64,000 nucleotides of DNA from Cloacimonetes bacterium SCGC AAA252-N17 (GCA_000404785.1 ASNI01000007.1:1-64000); one strand, 5' to 3'. Positions 47,991 through 57,807 are shown, numbered from the stretch's first letter. Program-made: numbers and translations. Notes: generated by a model from the letters alone, not told the origin.

Positions 47991-47996
47991 TTATGC
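47906..47996 (+). other. attC-like recombination site
   Basis: 91 bp from an R''-type core GCCTAAC (RYYYAAC) to an R'-type core GTTATGC at 47990, which deviates from GTTRRRY at one base. The inner part begins AAAGCATGAATCCGACG, like the L'' side of known attC sites, and CGTCCATAATGG before R' can pair with it imperfectly. Position right after a gene stop and length fit attC sites. Assigned by eye; a covariance-model score is needed. Confidence 0.5.
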
Positions 47997-48077
47997 AATT
48001 CCGTTATACATCCTATGACACACAATTATCTGTAAACTCATTTATATATAACTTCCATTTCAAATCTTCTCATATTT

Positions 48078-48105
48078 CTCTGTGTTCTCTGTGCTCTCTG
48101 TGGTG
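48078..48105. repeat. CTCTGTG interspersed repeat
   Basis: CTCTGTGTTCTCTGTG followed by CTCTCTGTGGTG. Other units: 22737-22758, 49514-49540, 55071-55097, and inverted at 43443 and 54821. It lies between the attC-like site and the convergent ATP-grasp gene. Confidence 0.85.
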
Positions 48106-48151
48106 ATATTTTTTCTGAATTCACTGTTTTCATATCCTTGTAATATAGAAG

Positions 48152-49486
48152 TTAGTTCATCGCGCGCACATACAGATTGGGCATGATCCTGCACCCGGTA
48201 ACACTGGCGATCACATTTGACGTACCTGCGCGAGTATAAAGCCCGTGAAAATGCCCGTTATAGACGAACAGTCCAGTAATATATTTATAATCTTTCAGGA
48301 CTGGTTTTTCATTTTTGAAAGTAATACAGGGAAGTGTCGGAGGTTCGATAAACTGCTGAACGAGATAGGAATCCTTTTCTTGTATCGAGTCGATCGTCCG
48401 TTCCCATTCTTCCTGATTATGATCCACACCGACAAATACACCTTTTGCCGCATACCTGTCCATGGGTTTGAGAATATATTCTTCCTTTGAAGTACGTGCT
48501 CTATTCTCGGCATCGGGATCGGATAACTCTTTTGTGAAAGGAATATGCCTTTCGACGAACTTCTGCTCTTCAGAATTGAGAAAAGTTGTCTTCGTTGTAT
48601 CACGCAGAATTGAAAAAATCCTTTTATTATGGATTATATGAGACCGGAATGGACCAACCATGCAGACATTTCCATCTTTATATGCTGCAAGTAAATCTTT
48701 CACTTCATCAGCACGCTCGCAAATCTCAAAAGTCAGTGAGCGCCGATAAATGAGATCGATAGGAATATCTATGTAATACAACTTATTCTGCTTATACTTC
48801 AGGTCACGGGGATCGCAAATAACAGTTCTATACCCTCTTTGCATAAGCATCTGCTGGAAAACCTTGAACTCCTCGATCGTTGCGACACCATCCCAATCCA
48901 TGATCGCAATGTTCGGGTTTGTATGGGGAGTGTTTTTAAATTCGGCATAACAGGAGAGCAGTTCTTCGATCCATGGGAGGAAAAGCTCAAAATAGCTGAT
49001 ACGGTATTTTTTCTGGAGCACTTTCAGTATCTGTGAGGACAACACTGCTTTCTCAACAGGATTGGATTCGTTCATACCGGAGGTGCCGTCTGTGTTCAGC
49101 TCACAAAATTTAAAATCGTCATCATAGGAATAGAAAATATCAAAACGTGCCATGGGAAAGGGCATTGCGTAGCCGGGATCAATAAGAATAAGCTCCTCTA
49201 TTAAAGAGGGAAAATCAAAGTACGAACGGAATACTGGATTTCTTACATATTCATCTATCACTTTTTTGAGAATGTAGGAAAAGGTTGTGACGAGATGCTC
49301 GAACCTGTTTATATCAGCCTGATCAAAAAACATCGGCTGGTAATGAAAATCAATCGGCTTGCCTTTATACAGCGCGGTGGAATTGGCAACTGCATTCTCC
49401 ACAAGCGTGAAATCCTCATAATATTTTTTTGGATGTTCTAAAATTTCTTTGGAACATTCTTTGTAAATCGGTAAGATTGAATTCAT
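48152..49486 (-). CDS. Circularly permuted ATP-grasp-like peptide ligase
   Basis: 444 residues resembling glutathionylspermidine-synthase-type and circularly permuted ATP-grasp ligases: FKFCELNTDGTSGMNE (about 128-143) is the substrate-loop signature, IAIMDWDGV follows, and YILKPMDRYAAKGVFVG with LVQQFIEPPTLP provides the nucleotide-binding lysine and acidic residues. The glutamate-cysteine ligase gene 75 bp upstream on the same strand suggests it adds a residue to gamma-glutamylcysteine in place of a classical GshB. Product identity is inference. No transport or polyamine genes are adjacent. Confidence 0.7.
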   Translation of the reverse strand: MNSILPIYKECSKEILEHPKKYYEDFTLVENAVANSTALYKGKPIDFHYQPMFFDQADINRFEHLVTTFSYILKKVIDEYVRNPVFRSYFDFPSLIEELILIDPGYAMPFPMARFDIFYSYDDDFKFCELNTDGTSGMNESNPVEKAVLSSQILKVLQKKYRISYFELFLPWIEELLSCYAEFKNTPHTNPNIAIMDWDGVATIEEFKVFQQMLMQRGYRTVICDPRDLKYKQNKLYYIDIPIDLIYRRSLTFEICERADEVKDLLAAYKDGNVCMVGPFRSHIIHNKRIFSILRDTTKTTFLNSEEQKFVERHIPFTKELSDPDAENRARTSKEEYILKPMDRYAAKGVFVGVDHNQEEWERTIDSIQEKDSYLVQQFIEPPTLPCITFKNEKPVLKDYKYITGLFVYNGHFHGLYTRAGTSNVIASVTGCRIMPNLYVRAMN

Positions 49487-49513
49487 TGTTATACTACATT
49501 ATTCTTAAATTTT

Positions 49514-49540
49514 CTCAGTGCTCTCTGTGTTCTCTGTGGT
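49514..49540. repeat. CTCTGTG interspersed repeat
   Basis: CTCAGTGCTCTCTGTG, then TTCTCTGTGGT. It fills the short gap between the ligase genes, so both genes could still share a transcript. Confidence 0.8.
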
Positions 49541-49561
49541 ATATGATTTTTATTGTAGTGA

Positions 49562-50872
49562 TCATAAAAATTGATTATTAATGATACAATCTCTCAGCGC
49601 TTCTTTGAGCGGTATGTCTGCTTTTAGTTTTTCATCTATCAGAGTCACGGGATTTTTCCTGATCTCAACCAATTTATATAGAGGTTCAAGATATTTTTGC
49701 TCTTCTTTTACCAATCCTTCTTTTGCAAGATTCACAAATTTCAGAATTACCTGCATGATGTGTTTATCACACGCTTTTGCTTTCAATCCTTTTTTTATAA
49801 TGTCTTGTTGCAGTGCAAGTATTTTTTTAAATTCAAAACATCCGGTGACTGTTTCGTGGATCGTTTTGATATTTTTACAATCATACAGCAAACCTTTGAG
49901 TAATGCAAGGTAGGCAAAGTTGAGCGGATATGGTATCGAGTCGGCAGTACGGATCTCTATAAATTGTTTTGTGCGCACATCCGGAAAAAACATCGTCAGC
50001 ACCTGTTCCAGTTCTTTATCCGTGCACTCTTCAGGATCAAAGATCGCTTTGAACGGCTGGTCTTCGGTAGAGCATAACTGCCCCTCCCGCGTAATTATGA
50101 TCGGCGGTCTATCAAGAATATACCTGGCATATGTCGCATAACAGAAATCATCATCAAATGCATGGGGAATTATTCCGCACCTGTCATCATCACAGTGCAG
50201 CCAGATATTTGTACGCAGTGCATACTTTTTATACCGTTCCCCCTCAAAGATCGGGCTATTGTCCGTCAGGATTGCCAGTAATGGCGAGAGGTAGCATGCA
50301 ACCTGGAATTTTTTTGCATAATCTTCTTCGTTCAGATAATCCAGTGCAAGCTGGGTTGATGCGGTACCCTTCATCATATTGAGCGCATACTTTCCCTTTT
50401 GGCTGAGATAATCCGACATAAATACATAACGCTGCTTGGGAATGAAAGGAATATCCTCTATCTTTGAATGAGGTTGATAACCAAGCGCAATCAGAAGCTG
50501 CTGATTATCCTCAAGCCAGGGCATGAGGTCAAATACAAAATTTCTGTAAATTCTCTCAATTTCAGAAAGGTTGGATGTATACTGTGTGCTGAGTTCTATT
50601 TGCGCACCCGGTTCAAGGGTGACAGTCGAACCTTCTTTTTCTAACCCGATGAGATTATCGCCCTCAAAGTTACCACGCCATCCTTTTTGGAGAAGATATT
50701 CGAGCAGGTCTTTGATGCCATCCTTGCTATTCTCATCATAACGAACTGCTGAAAGGTCGTTTTCTCGCACGACAAAATGTTCGAACTCACCCCCGATTTT
50801 CAGGTTATCATGCGTCTTTCCCTGCCTATGAAAATATTCAACTATCCGGTCGATTTGTTTATTATAATTCAT
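49562..50872 (-). CDS. Glutamate-cysteine ligase (GCS2-like)
   Basis: 436 residues. GGEFEHFVV near the start and TLEPGAQIELSTQ (about 97-109) are the active-site acidic motifs of the plant/proteobacterial GCS2 type, and the later RTKQFIEIRTADSIPYP is also conserved. Forms gamma-glutamylcysteine. The start overlaps the stop of a decayed S9 peptidase gene (ATGA). It is paired with the ATP-grasp ligase downstream. Confidence 0.87.
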   Translation of the reverse strand: MNYNKQIDRIVEYFHRQGKTHDNLKIGGEFEHFVVRENDLSAVRYDENSKDGIKDLLEYLLQKGWRGNFEGDNLIGLEKEGSTVTLEPGAQIELSTQYTSNLSEIERIYRNFVFDLMPWLEDNQQLLIALGYQPHSKIEDIPFIPKQRYVFMSDYLSQKGKYALNMMKGTASTQLALDYLNEEDYAKKFQVACYLSPLLAILTDNSPIFEGERYKKYALRTNIWLHCDDDRCGIIPHAFDDDFCYATYARYILDRPPIIITREGQLCSTEDQPFKAIFDPEECTDKELEQVLTMFFPDVRTKQFIEIRTADSIPYPLNFAYLALLKGLLYDCKNIKTIHETVTGCFEFKKILALQQDIIKKGLKAKACDKHIMQVILKFVNLAKEGLVKEEQKYLEPLYKLVEIRKNPVTLIDEKLKADIPLKEALRDCIINNQFL

Positions 50873-51534
50873 TCTATACCCAGCATACGAATAATAAAAG
50901 CATAACGCTCTGCGATGTCCTCATATTGTATGTATCTTCCGGAGCCACCATAATGTCCAGCCATATTCGTTTTTAGTATGAGCACATTATCATCTGTTTT
51001 CATATCACGCACTTATGCCATCCATCGAAGGGGTTGCCATTAGCGTACCCGGCTGTCATGATATCCTGCTGTGAGCATCATATTGGGATATGCCTGCCCT
51101 CTGATGTTCCGATAGGTATCCCACGAAAGCAGGTAATTGAAGTATTCTCTTTTATAGGGTTTTCCCTGCTCTCTTCTGGAGTAGTAATAGTAATCTCCCC
51201 AGCGAGTCGGTGCATTGACATCCTCTTCTCCGATCCTGCTTATGATTTCATGAAAAATTGTATCTTTGAGCGTTGCCATTTCAGAAAATATCGCGTCTGC
51301 ATAGGCGTTTTCTGCTTCGATATATTCTATTACAGTAGAATCGCTACGTGTGTCATCTATCATCCATGCATAATTATCTTTCAGTTCAATATTGTGTAGT
51401 GTTGCAGATGTTGGGATTTTTTTTGCAACTGGTGGTGCAATTTGGGAAGATACTGAATACTCATTCTGAATTTTTTGTGACGCACAATACCCAAAAAGAA
51501 GAACTGCAAAAATAATAAAAATTACTCTTTTCAT
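50869..51534 (-). pseudogene. Decayed oligopeptidase B-like gene (internal deletion and two stops)
   Basis: Starts right after the stop of the intact paralogue (TAG-ATG). The first 120 or so codons match its N-terminus (signal peptide, HNIELKDNYAWMIDDTRSDS), then it jumps to the region LLSWDTYRNIRGQAYPNMML near the C-terminus, losing some 500 codons including the catalytic serine. After HDSRVR there is a stop, then WQPLRWMA, a second stop, then VRDMKTDDNVLILK, GHYGGSGRY and the normal end. A 164-residue truncated product is possible but cannot be a peptidase. Confidence 0.85.
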
Positions 51535-53664
51535 CTAAAATTCAATGCCAAGAATATCGAACACGAACGCATATTTCAATGCTACTTCTCGATAATAACT
51601 GAATCTGCCGGAAGCACCACCATGTCCCGAAAGTTGTATTTTGAGAAGTGCAGGATTAGTATCCAATTTCTTATCACGAAGTTTTGCGATCCATTTTGCC
51701 GGCTCCCAGTAATTGACCCTGGGATCATAAAATCCACCTAACGCAAGGATATGGGGATAATGCTGTGCCTTCACATTTTGATAGGGACAATATGATAACA
51801 TATAATCAAAATCTCCCTTATCCAGCGGATTTCCAAATTCGTCATAATGCCATTCAACTGCGGACAAAGTCGTATCAAGCGAAGAGAAGATCAAGTCCAC
51901 AAAAGGAACATCAGCAATAGCGATCTCGCATAGTTCAGGACGCATATTCAAAACCGCTCCTATAAGCAATCCACCGGCGCTTGCTCCTTCGATCACGAGT
52001 TTCTCAGCGCTTGTATAATGTTCTCGAATAAGATATTCCTCGCAGGCAATGAAATCGGTAAATGTATTCTTCTTATTGAGCAATTTCCCCAGTTCATACC
52101 ACTGCTTTCCATTCTCACCTCCGCCACGGACATGAGCAATCGCATATACAAAACCTCTATTTAGTAGAGACAATCGAGTAGTAGAAAAATACGGATCCAT
52201 GCAGTCTCCATAAGAACCATACGCATATAAAAGCAATGGATTTTCCCCATCTTTTGAGAATAATTCTTTTTTATACACTAATGAGATCGGAACTGATGTT
52301 CCATCCGGAGCTTGTGCAAAGATCCTTTCATATTTATATTTGGATGCATCATATCCACCTGGAATTTCCTGATGTTTTTTCACTTCCCTTTCTCTGGTCT
52401 CCATATTATAGTCATAGACAGAATAAGGTGTAACCATAGACTCGTATGTAAATCTAAAAATCCGGGTATCAAAATTAGGATTTCTCCTTGAATAGACTGA
52501 ATAGATTGGTTCAGGGAAATCTATATAATGCTCCTCTTTTGTATTTAGATCCAATATTCTGATTTTTCGTAACGCATTCTCCTGCTCATACATAACCATA
52601 TAATCTTTAAATATATCAATATCAATTGCAACAGAGTCCCTGTGAGAAATAAATTCCGTCCAATTTTCTTTCCCTGGGTTTTGTATTGGTGTTACCATGA
52701 CCTTATAATTTTTTGCATCATCATTTGATACAATATAAAATTCATCCATGTGAGGACAGATATAATATCTATGACCTTGCTCACGTGGTTGAACGATCTT
52801 AAATTCTCCAAAGGGGTCATCAGCTTTTAAATATCGAATTTCATAAGTAGTTTCACTACCGGTTGTTAATATTAAATATTCTCTACTTCTAGATTTATAT
52901 ATCCACACATAAAAAGCTCCGTCATTTTCTTGATAGATCAACTTATCGTTTTTTTTATCAGTTCCCAGAACATGACGATATAATTTATCACTTCTTCCAG
53001 AATCATTTTCTGTTATATAAAATAAAGTCTGATTGTCATTTGCCCATACAACATCATCGACTGGATAGGCAGTATCAGACAAAAAAGTATTTTCTTGAAT
53101 ATTCTTCACTGCAAGTGTATAACGTTCTGCCCCTGTTGTATCAAAGGTAAAAGCAATGTACTGATGATCGGGACTTACTTGCAAATTCGACACATCGTAG
53201 AACTCATATCCAGAAGCAAGTTCATTGATATCCAGCACGATTTCCTCGTCTGAGTTCACACTGCATTTTTTTCTACAATAGAGCGAGTATTCTTCCCCTT
53301 CAATATCTTTCCAGTAATAGTAAAAGCTATCAATCCGAACCGGCACGGTCATATCGGTTTTCTGAATTCTGCCAACGATTTCCTGGAATAGCTGTTCCTG
53401 AAGTTCTGTGGTATGGAATAAAACACTATCTGTATAGGCATTTTCCTTTTCAATGTGTGCGATCACTTCAGGATCAGTGCGGGATTTGTCTTTCATCCAA
53501 TGATAGTTATCGACCAAAATTGTATCATGGATCGAAGTTTTATAAGGTACTTTCTTAGCGTATGGTGGTTCCGGCTCTTTTATCTCTCCTCGTTTCTGAA
53601 TACTCTGAGTGGAAACGCAAGCGATAATTGAGAGAGCTATCCCAGCAAGGAATAATTTTTTCAT
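51535..53664 (-). CDS. Prolyl oligopeptidase-family (S9) peptidase, oligopeptidase B-like
   Basis: 709 residues. Signal peptide or lipobox (SIIACVS) at 1-16, seven-bladed beta-propeller (about 60-440), then the alpha/beta hydrolase domain with the nucleophile in EGASAGG (about residue 560), catalytic aspartate in GGFYDPRVNYWEPAKW and histidine in LSGHGGASGR. Cleaves short peptides, probably in the periplasm given the export signal. It is followed immediately by a degraded tandem copy. Confidence 0.92.
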   Translation of the reverse strand: MKKLFLAGIALSIIACVSTQSIQKRGEIKEPEPPYAKKVPYKTSIHDTILVDNYHWMKDKSRTDPEVIAHIEKENAYTDSVLFHTTELQEQLFQEIVGRIQKTDMTVPVRIDSFYYYWKDIEGEEYSLYCRKKCSVNSDEEIVLDINELASGYEFYDVSNLQVSPDHQYIAFTFDTTGAERYTLAVKNIQENTFLSDTAYPVDDVVWANDNQTLFYITENDSGRSDKLYRHVLGTDKKNDKLIYQENDGAFYVWIYKSRSREYLILTTGSETTYEIRYLKADDPFGEFKIVQPREQGHRYYICPHMDEFYIVSNDDAKNYKVMVTPIQNPGKENWTEFISHRDSVAIDIDIFKDYMVMYEQENALRKIRILDLNTKEEHYIDFPEPIYSVYSRRNPNFDTRIFRFTYESMVTPYSVYDYNMETREREVKKHQEIPGGYDASKYKYERIFAQAPDGTSVPISLVYKKELFSKDGENPLLLYAYGSYGDCMDPYFSTTRLSLLNRGFVYAIAHVRGGGENGKQWYELGKLLNKKNTFTDFIACEEYLIREHYTSAEKLVIEGASAGGLLIGAVLNMRPELCEIAIADVPFVDLIFSSLDTTLSAVEWHYDEFGNPLDKGDFDYMLSYCPYQNVKAQHYPHILALGGFYDPRVNYWEPAKWIAKLRDKKLDTNPALLKIQLSGHGGASGRFSYYREVALKYAFVFDILGIEF

Positions 53665-53704
53665 GTACGTAGTTCCAAGTATTTTTTAACTAAAAGTAGT
53701 ATAT

Positions 53705-54781
53705 TTATGGGTGCCATTCATAGGCGCCGAGATCGACCTCGGTATCGTTATTATGAGTGCGAGGTTCTCCATCAAGGTCTTTTTCCCAGGACACAACATC
53801 AGGATTCCCAATAGCCAGACAGTGACTTCCAGATTTGAGATGATAATCATTACTACCGATGAATTGAGGATCATCATAGATATTATGAAGACTGTCCGGA
53901 TTTACATCAGGATATTCAATCGGAGAACAGGTGTATGATGCGACGAGACTACTATCGCTCAGCACTTCAAGATCAATAATATCGTTATTCCAGACTATGC
54001 AGTTTATCATCTGTGAGAGGAGATCGCTTTTCACACGCACGCCCCAATTTGTATTAGATACAATAGTATTATTGACCATAAGAGATTTTGCATTATGGAT
54101 ATACACACCTCGTTTATTATCTGCGATCAGATTATTGAAAAGTGATGGATTCGAATCATCAATTGCATAGACACCATCCAATTCACTATTCTCAATAAAA
54201 TTCAGCAAAAGTACCGGATCGGATTCCCCATCAATAATAAAGCCGGCATAGTTATTATAGAACCATGAATTCTCTATTCGTGGGTCTGCATGGGAACAGT
54301 ACACCCCGCACCAATGGCAATCATAAACATAGCAGTATTGAATTGTGGGTTCTGCGTTCTCACAATAAAACGCAGCATTGTAGTATTCAGCATCAGAACC
54401 CATATTTCTGATCGTAATGCCGTAAATAAGGTCTGCATTGCTTTGGAAGGAATTACAGAAATAGAATCCAGCGCCTTTTCCGTTTCCTTCAATGATCGCA
54501 TAATCCGGCTGATGTCCACGCAGATCTGTCATTATGGTAAGATGTTTTTCTTCGCCCTCCCACATCAAATTTGTGTTATTAGTTCCCGCATAGATGCCTT
54601 GCGTAAGACGAAGCGTATCTCCATCTACTGCTGCATCGATAGCATCCTGGATCGTGTCATAGACATTGGCACCAATAAGCACTCCTGAGTTGTTTGAGTG
54701 GATGTTCGTTGTTGTTTTTTCACATGAGATCATGCCCACAGATAGAGCACAGATCCCAATGAATAATAAAATCTTTTTCAT
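53705..54781 (-). CDS. Right-handed beta-helix lipoprotein
   Basis: 358 residues. Lipobox VGMISC at about residue 20; parallel beta-helix repeats (about 40-300) with the usual opening DTIQDAIDAAVDGDTLRLTQG and ladder-like NNAKSL / NNTIVSNTNWG; C-terminal DLDGEPRTHNNDTEVDLGAYE, the choice-of-anchor Q type end common in exoproteins of this kind of organism. No lyase motif, so binding or cell-surface role is as likely as polysaccharide cleavage. Confidence 0.85.
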   Translation of the reverse strand: MKKILLFIGICALSVGMISCEKTTTNIHSNNSGVLIGANVYDTIQDAIDAAVDGDTLRLTQGIYAGTNNTNLMWEGEEKHLTIMTDLRGHQPDYAIIEGNGKGAGFYFCNSFQSNADLIYGITIRNMGSDAEYYNAAFYCENAEPTIQYCYVYDCHWCGVYCSHADPRIENSWFYNNYAGFIIDGESDPVLLLNFIENSELDGVYAIDDSNPSLFNNLIADNKRGVYIHNAKSLMVNNTIVSNTNWGVRVKSDLLSQMINCIVWNNDIIDLEVLSDSSLVASYTCSPIEYPDVNPDSLHNIYDDPQFIGSNDYHLKSGSHCLAIGNPDVVSWEKDLDGEPRTHNNDTEVDLGAYEWHP

Positions 54782-55174
54782 GATACCTCATGTTATATCA
54801 TATTATTATGTACTTTTTTTACCACAGAGAACGCCAGTCTTCTTCCGACAAATCGGAATACGCCTTGGCAGGCAGAGAGCACAGAGAATAATAATTTAAA
54901 TCTATAAATTTCATCTTTCAATTTCCCTACTTCAAGAAATATTTATCCATTAATCCAATGATTCATTTTTTCTAGATTAGAATACTCATTAATATATCAA
55001 CAAACCTCTATTAATATTTTAAAAATCTCATAGAAGTGTGAATCTGAGTCCAGAGAATTCTTCTCTTTTGCTCTGTGTGCTCTGTGAACTCTGTGGTTTT
55101 ATACATATTAAATTACTCTTTTATACTCATATTTTTTTATTTTTACCTTTTCATATTTAAGTAAAATGAGTGAT
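54782..55174. repeat. Gene-free stretch with nested repeats
   Basis: 54821-54830 and 54875-54888 are the halves of an ACCACAGAGA...GAGAGCACAGAG unit split by an intercalated module (54832-54874: CGCCAGTCTTCTTCCGAC, AAATCGGAATACGCC, TTGGCAGGCA). 55071-55097 is a CTCTGTG unit. The rest is AT-rich without a recognised feature. Confidence 0.8.
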
Positions 55175-55774
55175 CTATATCACTGATTCGATAACGATTG
55201 AGTAACTTTCAAAATATTGGATCACACCTATATTGATATTCCAGCCAACATCGGTTGTATCAATAAAAATAAATCCTTTCACTTCATGAGCTTTGGGGAA
55301 ATGTGATTCGATCGTGTTCTGAAGGACGTTTGTTCTACTTTTTGAAATCTTTAGCAGATCATCGGAAAACTGTGTTCTCATTTCACTATGGAGAACTCCA
55401 TCCCCCATTGGTTTTTTTATTTTTTTCCCCGACTTCAGCACAGAGATAAGCACGCCTGTCTTGTCCAATCTGATAGTTTTATCCAGCTTTACATCAGCAA
55501 GTTTGGCGTCCCGGATACTGAGCTTCATTTCCTTTTGCCCATTCATGTTCGTATAGACAAATTGCATACCTGCAAGCTGTTCTGCGATGTTTTTTCGTGC
55601 AGTTGCTTCAGCCATTTTCATTGCCATAACTTCATTCATTGATTTTGAAAAACCGTATCCGAGCACCTGTTTATGTATTTCTATATAGGACACATTTTTA
55701 TAATCGAAATGACCAACAGAAACGCATCCTGTAAGCAATATAACTGCAATAAAACCTGTAATGAAAGCTTTCAT
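55175..55774 (-). CDS. LPP20-like lipoprotein
   Basis: 199 residues, lipobox ILLTGC at about residue 17. The mature start resembles LPP20-type lipoproteins: a run of alanine-rich helix (EVMAMKMAEATARKNIAEQL) followed by beta segments. Role unknown; related proteins are surface lipoproteins. AGGAG before the ATG. It lies 11 nt after hutU on the same strand and may share its transcript. Confidence 0.65.
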   Translation of the reverse strand: MKAFITGFIAVILLTGCVSVGHFDYKNVSYIEIHKQVLGYGFSKSMNEVMAMKMAEATARKNIAEQLAGMQFVYTNMNGQKEMKLSIRDAKLADVKLDKTIRLDKTGVLISVLKSGKKIKKPMGDGVLHSEMRTQFSDDLLKISKSRTNVLQNTIESHFPKAHEVKGFIFIDTTDVGWNINIGVIQYFESYSIVIESVI

Positions 55775-55785
55775 CGTTTCTCCTA

Positions 55786-57807
55786 TTAAAATTCTTTCTC
55801 TACCAATTCATCAATAAGTTTCTCATCAGGGATGAATGGCAGTGTTATATGTCCATTATTTTTATTTCTTTCATTCCATTCTATCGAGGTTTCTATAGCA
55901 TGAGGATTTCGCGCCCAAGCCCTGCGAGCCACTCCACCCATTACATCCCAGTCCAGAGCAGATTTTATGATATTATCCACTTTTTCGCTTCCATCGAGCA
56001 CTAGTCCGAATCCGCCATTAAATGCCTTGCCGATGCCGACTCCGCCGCCATTGCTTTCTACCACAAGTGTCATGCCGCGTGCAACATTTCCGGCAAAACA
56101 GTGTATCGACATATCTGCGCACACATTGCTTCCGTCTTTGATATTCGCAGTTTCTCTGTAAGGCGAGTCTGTTCCGCCTGTGTCATGATGGTCTCTTCCT
56201 ATCATGATGGGACCGACTTCTCTATTGCGAACCATTTCATTAAATTTGAGAGCGATTTTGACCCGCCCCTGTGCATCAGCATAGAGAATCCGCGCCTGCG
56301 AGCCGACAACCAGTTTGTTTTCTTCGGCATTCTTTATCCAATAATAATTATCACTATCCTGCGCTCTTCTCGTGGGATCGATACACTCCATTGCAGCGAG
56401 ATCTGTTTTGTGCAAATCGACCGGTTTTCCGCTCAGACATACCCACCGGTATGGTCCGTAGCCGTAGTCAAAACAGATGGGACCCATAATATTTTCCACA
56501 TAGGATGGGAAGATAAATCCTTCTTTTGTGTTCACGCCATTTTTGGCAATATCATGTGCTCCTGCATCAAAGACCGCTTTCATGAAGCTGTTGCCATAAT
56601 CCCAGAAAAAGGTGCCGCACTCTGCCATTTTTTTGATCAGTTTATAATGAGTAATGAGTGATTCATCGACCTTCTTTTTAAAGGCATTCAAATCATTTTT
56701 GATGAGCGCACGCCCTTCTTCGAAACTCAAACCCTGAGGAGTATAGCCGCCTTCATATACTGCATGACATGAAGTTTGGTCGGACAGGAGTTCGATCTCA
56801 ATATTATTATCAACAAGGTATTGAAGCAGATCGACAACATTACCATAATATCCGATTGAGACCGCTTCGCCTTTTGCTTTGCTTTCCTGCATCCAATTTA
56901 TAACTTCTTCCAGACTATCGGAATATTTGGAAAGCCAGCCCTGCTCATGACGCGTTTTGATGCGTGAAAGATCCACTTCTGCGATAACACCAACTCCACC
57001 GGTAATCTCAACTGCTTTTGCCTGTGCTCCGCTCATGCCACCGAGTCCGGAAGTTACGAACACTTTTCCTTTCAAGTTTTCATCTTCAGGTATATCGAGA
57101 TACATTCTTCCTGCATTCAGCAGTGTTATATAAGTGCCATGTACAATTCCTTGAGGACCGATATACATCCATCCGCCTGCGGTCATTTGTCCATAATTCG
57201 TCACGCCCATTGCTGCTGCTGCTTTGAAGTCATCTGAATTATCGAACATACCGACCATTAATCCATTAGTGCTTATAACTCGTGGACTTTCATGACGTGA
57301 TGGGAACAATCCGAGCGGGTGACCCGACGCAACAACCAGCGTCTGATGATCGGTCATAACCTCGAGATATTTTTTGATAAGCCGGTATTGCATCCAATTC
57401 TGGCAAACCTGCCCGCTCTCGCCGTAGGTAACCAGTTCATAAGGATAAAGTGCCACGTCAAGATCAAGATTATTATCGATCATAACCTGCAGCGCTTTTC
57501 CTTCAAGTGTGTTGCCTTTATATTCGTAAATGGGCTTTGCTTTTATTTCTTCTTGAGGACGATACCGATACCCATAAATGCGTCCGCGAGTTTTTAATTC
57601 TTCCAGAAATTCCGGTGCAAGCTTTTCATGCAATTCTGCTGGGATATATCTCAATGCATTTTTCAGGGCAGTTTTTATCTCATTTTTAGAGAGATTTAAT
57701 CCCCTATCCGGTGCCCTTCGAATCCCTTCCTTGAAAACTGGGTCAGGAGGTAATTCCGTAGAAAGAGCAATTTGCATTGCCTTTAAAACATCAAAATTAT
57801 AATCCAT
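55786..57807 (-). CDS. hutU: Urocanate hydratase
   Basis: About 673 residues from the ATG at 57807, supported by AGGAG 6 nt upstream; a TTG at 57828 is less likely. Motifs VTSGLGGMSGAQAKA, IELLSDQTSCHAVYEGGY (NAD and substrate region) and ESNGGGVGIGKAFNGG are present. Longer than the usual 555, with extra N-terminal sequence, as in several anaerobes. Second step of histidine breakdown. hutH, hutI and the formiminotransferase genes are absent, so the pathway is scattered. Confidence 0.93.
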   Translation of the reverse strand: MDYNFDVLKAMQIALSTELPPDPVFKEGIRRAPDRGLNLSKNEIKTALKNALRYIPAELHEKLAPEFLEELKTRGRIYGYRYRPQEEIKAKPIYEYKGNTLEGKALQVMIDNNLDLDVALYPYELVTYGESGQVCQNWMQYRLIKKYLEVMTDHQTLVVASGHPLGLFPSRHESPRVISTNGLMVGMFDNSDDFKAAAAMGVTNYGQMTAGGWMYIGPQGIVHGTYITLLNAGRMYLDIPEDENLKGKVFVTSGLGGMSGAQAKAVEITGGVGVIAEVDLSRIKTRHEQGWLSKYSDSLEEVINWMQESKAKGEAVSIGYYGNVVDLLQYLVDNNIEIELLSDQTSCHAVYEGGYTPQGLSFEEGRALIKNDLNAFKKKVDESLITHYKLIKKMAECGTFFWDYGNSFMKAVFDAGAHDIAKNGVNTKEGFIFPSYVENIMGPICFDYGYGPYRWVCLSGKPVDLHKTDLAAMECIDPTRRAQDSDNYYWIKNAEENKLVVGSQARILYADAQGRVKIALKFNEMVRNREVGPIMIGRDHHDTGGTDSPYRETANIKDGSNVCADMSIHCFAGNVARGMTLVVESNGGGVGIGKAFNGGFGLVLDGSEKVDNIIKSALDWDVMGGVARRAWARNPHAIETSIEWNERNKNNGHITLPFIPDEKLIDELVEKEF

